From: Leptasterias polaris
Lineage: Eukaryota; Echinodermata; Asteroidea; Forcipulatida; Asteriidae
Length of the DNA: 64,000 nucleotides
Direction: 5' to 3'
Assembly (NCBI GenBank): GCA_037783415.1
Contig: JAZGTN010000060.1
Coordinates: 682,001 to 746,000 of the forward strand
Positions 62,843-64,000 of this stretch are shown here, in pieces (within the stretch, counting starts at the first letter, position 1; each line of letters opens with the position of its first letter). The translations under genes and the position numbers were made by a program. The notes beneath the pieces were generated by a model, which had not been told where the DNA came from, did not search any database, and saw nothing but the letters and a program-made list of their open reading frames with translations.

Positions 62843-63376
62843 TATAGTTGTGTACCGCATTGCTTCATAATCTGCACCCCATGATGGTTGCTGGTGTTGC
62901 TTGGACTCGGATTTTAACCAGAGTCCTTTGCGCATTGGGACATGCATACGGGCTAATTGCTGAAATTTGCAAATCATTGTCTGGTGCAATAAAAAATTCC
63001 TTTTACTTTTGCATAAATACTGTAAAAACATACTCTAAATCTAAATAAAATCTAGTATTTTCAAACTGAGTATCTTTGTGATGACTAAAGTGTCTGAACT
63101 AAATTCCATTCTGTTTAAATCTAAATATCTTAGTATTTTTTATTTTTTTTACTCGGCTGTATTTTAGGAAAACAAGACTCTAGAGTAAAAAGGAAGGCTC
63201 ACAACAAAGTGCTGAAATAAAGCGGCGATGTTCATTGTGGAGTGCAGTGGATATTATAGACTAACACATGCTGGACGAAAGTCCGACTTGGGTCAAGTCT
63301 ATGTCATCCCCCACTCTTAAAAATCTATATTTTACCTCGGGCACAATGTCTTTGATAATTAAGGAGATAAGGTATT

Positions 63377-63585
63377 TTACTCCCCGGTGGATTCGTTAAA
63401 ATTAGGACAAGTTGATTTAAGGATACATTGTTTCTTGTGATAGGCCAAACCGGCAGCGCATTGGCAGCGAGACACGCAGGGTAACTTACGACACATCTCC
63501 GTCGTTAACGACGGCGTGTTGAAACACGTCTCTATGCACGGAGGGCCACAGTCGTCGAATATCATCGTCTCGGGACACTCAATAC
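63377..63585 (-). CDS. TIL-domain (trypsin inhibitor-like) exon, partial gene
   Basis: On the minus strand an acceptor (tcctgcag, ending 63586) opens an exon coding ECPETMIFDDCGPPC and further CRKLPCVSRCQCAAGLAY and KSTC. It has ten cysteines with TIL-family spacing, the fold of trypsin inhibitor-like domains in secreted proteins such as zonadhesin, SCO-spondin or small protease inhibitors. It ends at a stop (63377-63379). A donor-like GTAAAA begins at 63380, so it could instead splice on. The 5' exons lie beyond the window, so whether this is a small inhibitor or part of a large mosaic protein is unknown. Confidence 0.75.
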
Positions 63586-63697
63586 CTGCAGGAAGTTGAT
63601 TTGAAGTAAACAATGAGATAAATTTGTAGACATTTCTAAGCGATCAATTGTTCTTTATCAACAGATAAAAACATTGGTTGCTTGGAATAGATAACAA

Positions 63698-63975
63698 ATG
63701 TCGTGGCTGAAATGTCTAGTGCACCGGACTCAAGAAACTAGTGTTTTTAGAGTGTAGGTTTAAGTTCCAGTCATGGCACTTATGTCCATGAGCAAGACAG
63801 TTGATCTTTGTCTTTTGGATGCGACATAAAGCTGTTGGTCCTTTGTGTTGTGTAAATGCATGTAAAAGAACCCGGTACGTTGTTAAGAGAAGGGGTTTTC
63901 CCCCGGTGTTTCTAGCAGTGGCTGCTGAAAGCGCCACAGCACCTTGTAAACCCTTATAAGGTGCTACATAAATGG
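63698..63975 (+). mobile_element. SINE-L copy
   Basis: CGTGGCTGAAATGTCTAGTG, TAGGTTTAAGTTCCAGTC, ATGAGCAAGACAGTTGATC, AAAAGAACCCGGTACG and CCTTATAAGGTGCTACATAA. It is degraded but in family order, upstream of the TIL exon. Confidence 0.65.
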
Positions 63976-64000
63976 GTCTCATGATTCAAACATAGTTCTG

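Larger units (their letters stand above)
61878..63376. other. spacer 3' of ALKBH8
   Basis: It begins as the ALKBH8 3' UTR and contains a headless SINE-R body (61984-62232) and MITE H (62621-62842). Candidate poly-A signals AATAAA lie at 62405-62410 and near 63044. No gene is seen. Confidence 0.5.

Overview
The window is nuclear DNA of an animal. Genes are split into many short exons with GT-AG introns, spacers are AT-rich, and dispersed repeats are dense (tRNA-derived SINEs, foldback MITEs, a non-LTR reverse transcriptase remnant, minisatellites, long poly-G tracts). Protein similarity to deuterostome genes and the style of the repeats suggest an echinoderm, perhaps a sea star. That placement is inferred from memory and was not searched.

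Layout. 1-3016 is an upstream spacer with a 104-bp tandem repeat and a compact promoter. 3017-41025 (+) is a complete THOC2 gene, the THO/TREX mRNA-export scaffold; I joined 36 exons in one frame to give 1578 residues. Two of its introns look like minor-spliceosome (U12-type) introns: intron 15 (GT-AG) and the last one, intron 35 (AT-AC). 41026-44529 is a repeat-filled 3' spacer. 44530-49969 (-) is GTPBP8, a mitochondrial EngB-type GTPase with six exons. It converges on THOC2 and lies head-to-head, about 570 bp away, with ALKBH8 at 50540-61877 (+). ALKBH8 is a tRNA wobble-uridine hydroxylase/methyltransferase with eleven exons and 893 residues. Its dioxygenase domain carries a coding 51-bp minisatellite that adds about 107 residues. 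63377-63585 (-) is an exon of a cysteine-rich TIL-domain protein whose gene continues past the right edge.

The three complete genes serve mRNA export (THOC2), mitochondrial ribosome assembly (GTPBP8) and tRNA wobble modification (ALKBH8). Apart from the shared GTPBP8/ALKBH8 promoter region, nothing in the sequence links them into one system. The rest is mostly mobile-element debris, which can be read in some detail: an hAT-like insertion with an 8-bp target duplication that splits a minisatellite unit, several foldback elements with TA target sites, two element families with TTAA ends, and tRNA-Leu-derived SINEs. I found no prokaryotic, viral or CRISPR features. The long open frames in the CCCTCC tract and in the other tandem repeats are artefacts of the repeats.
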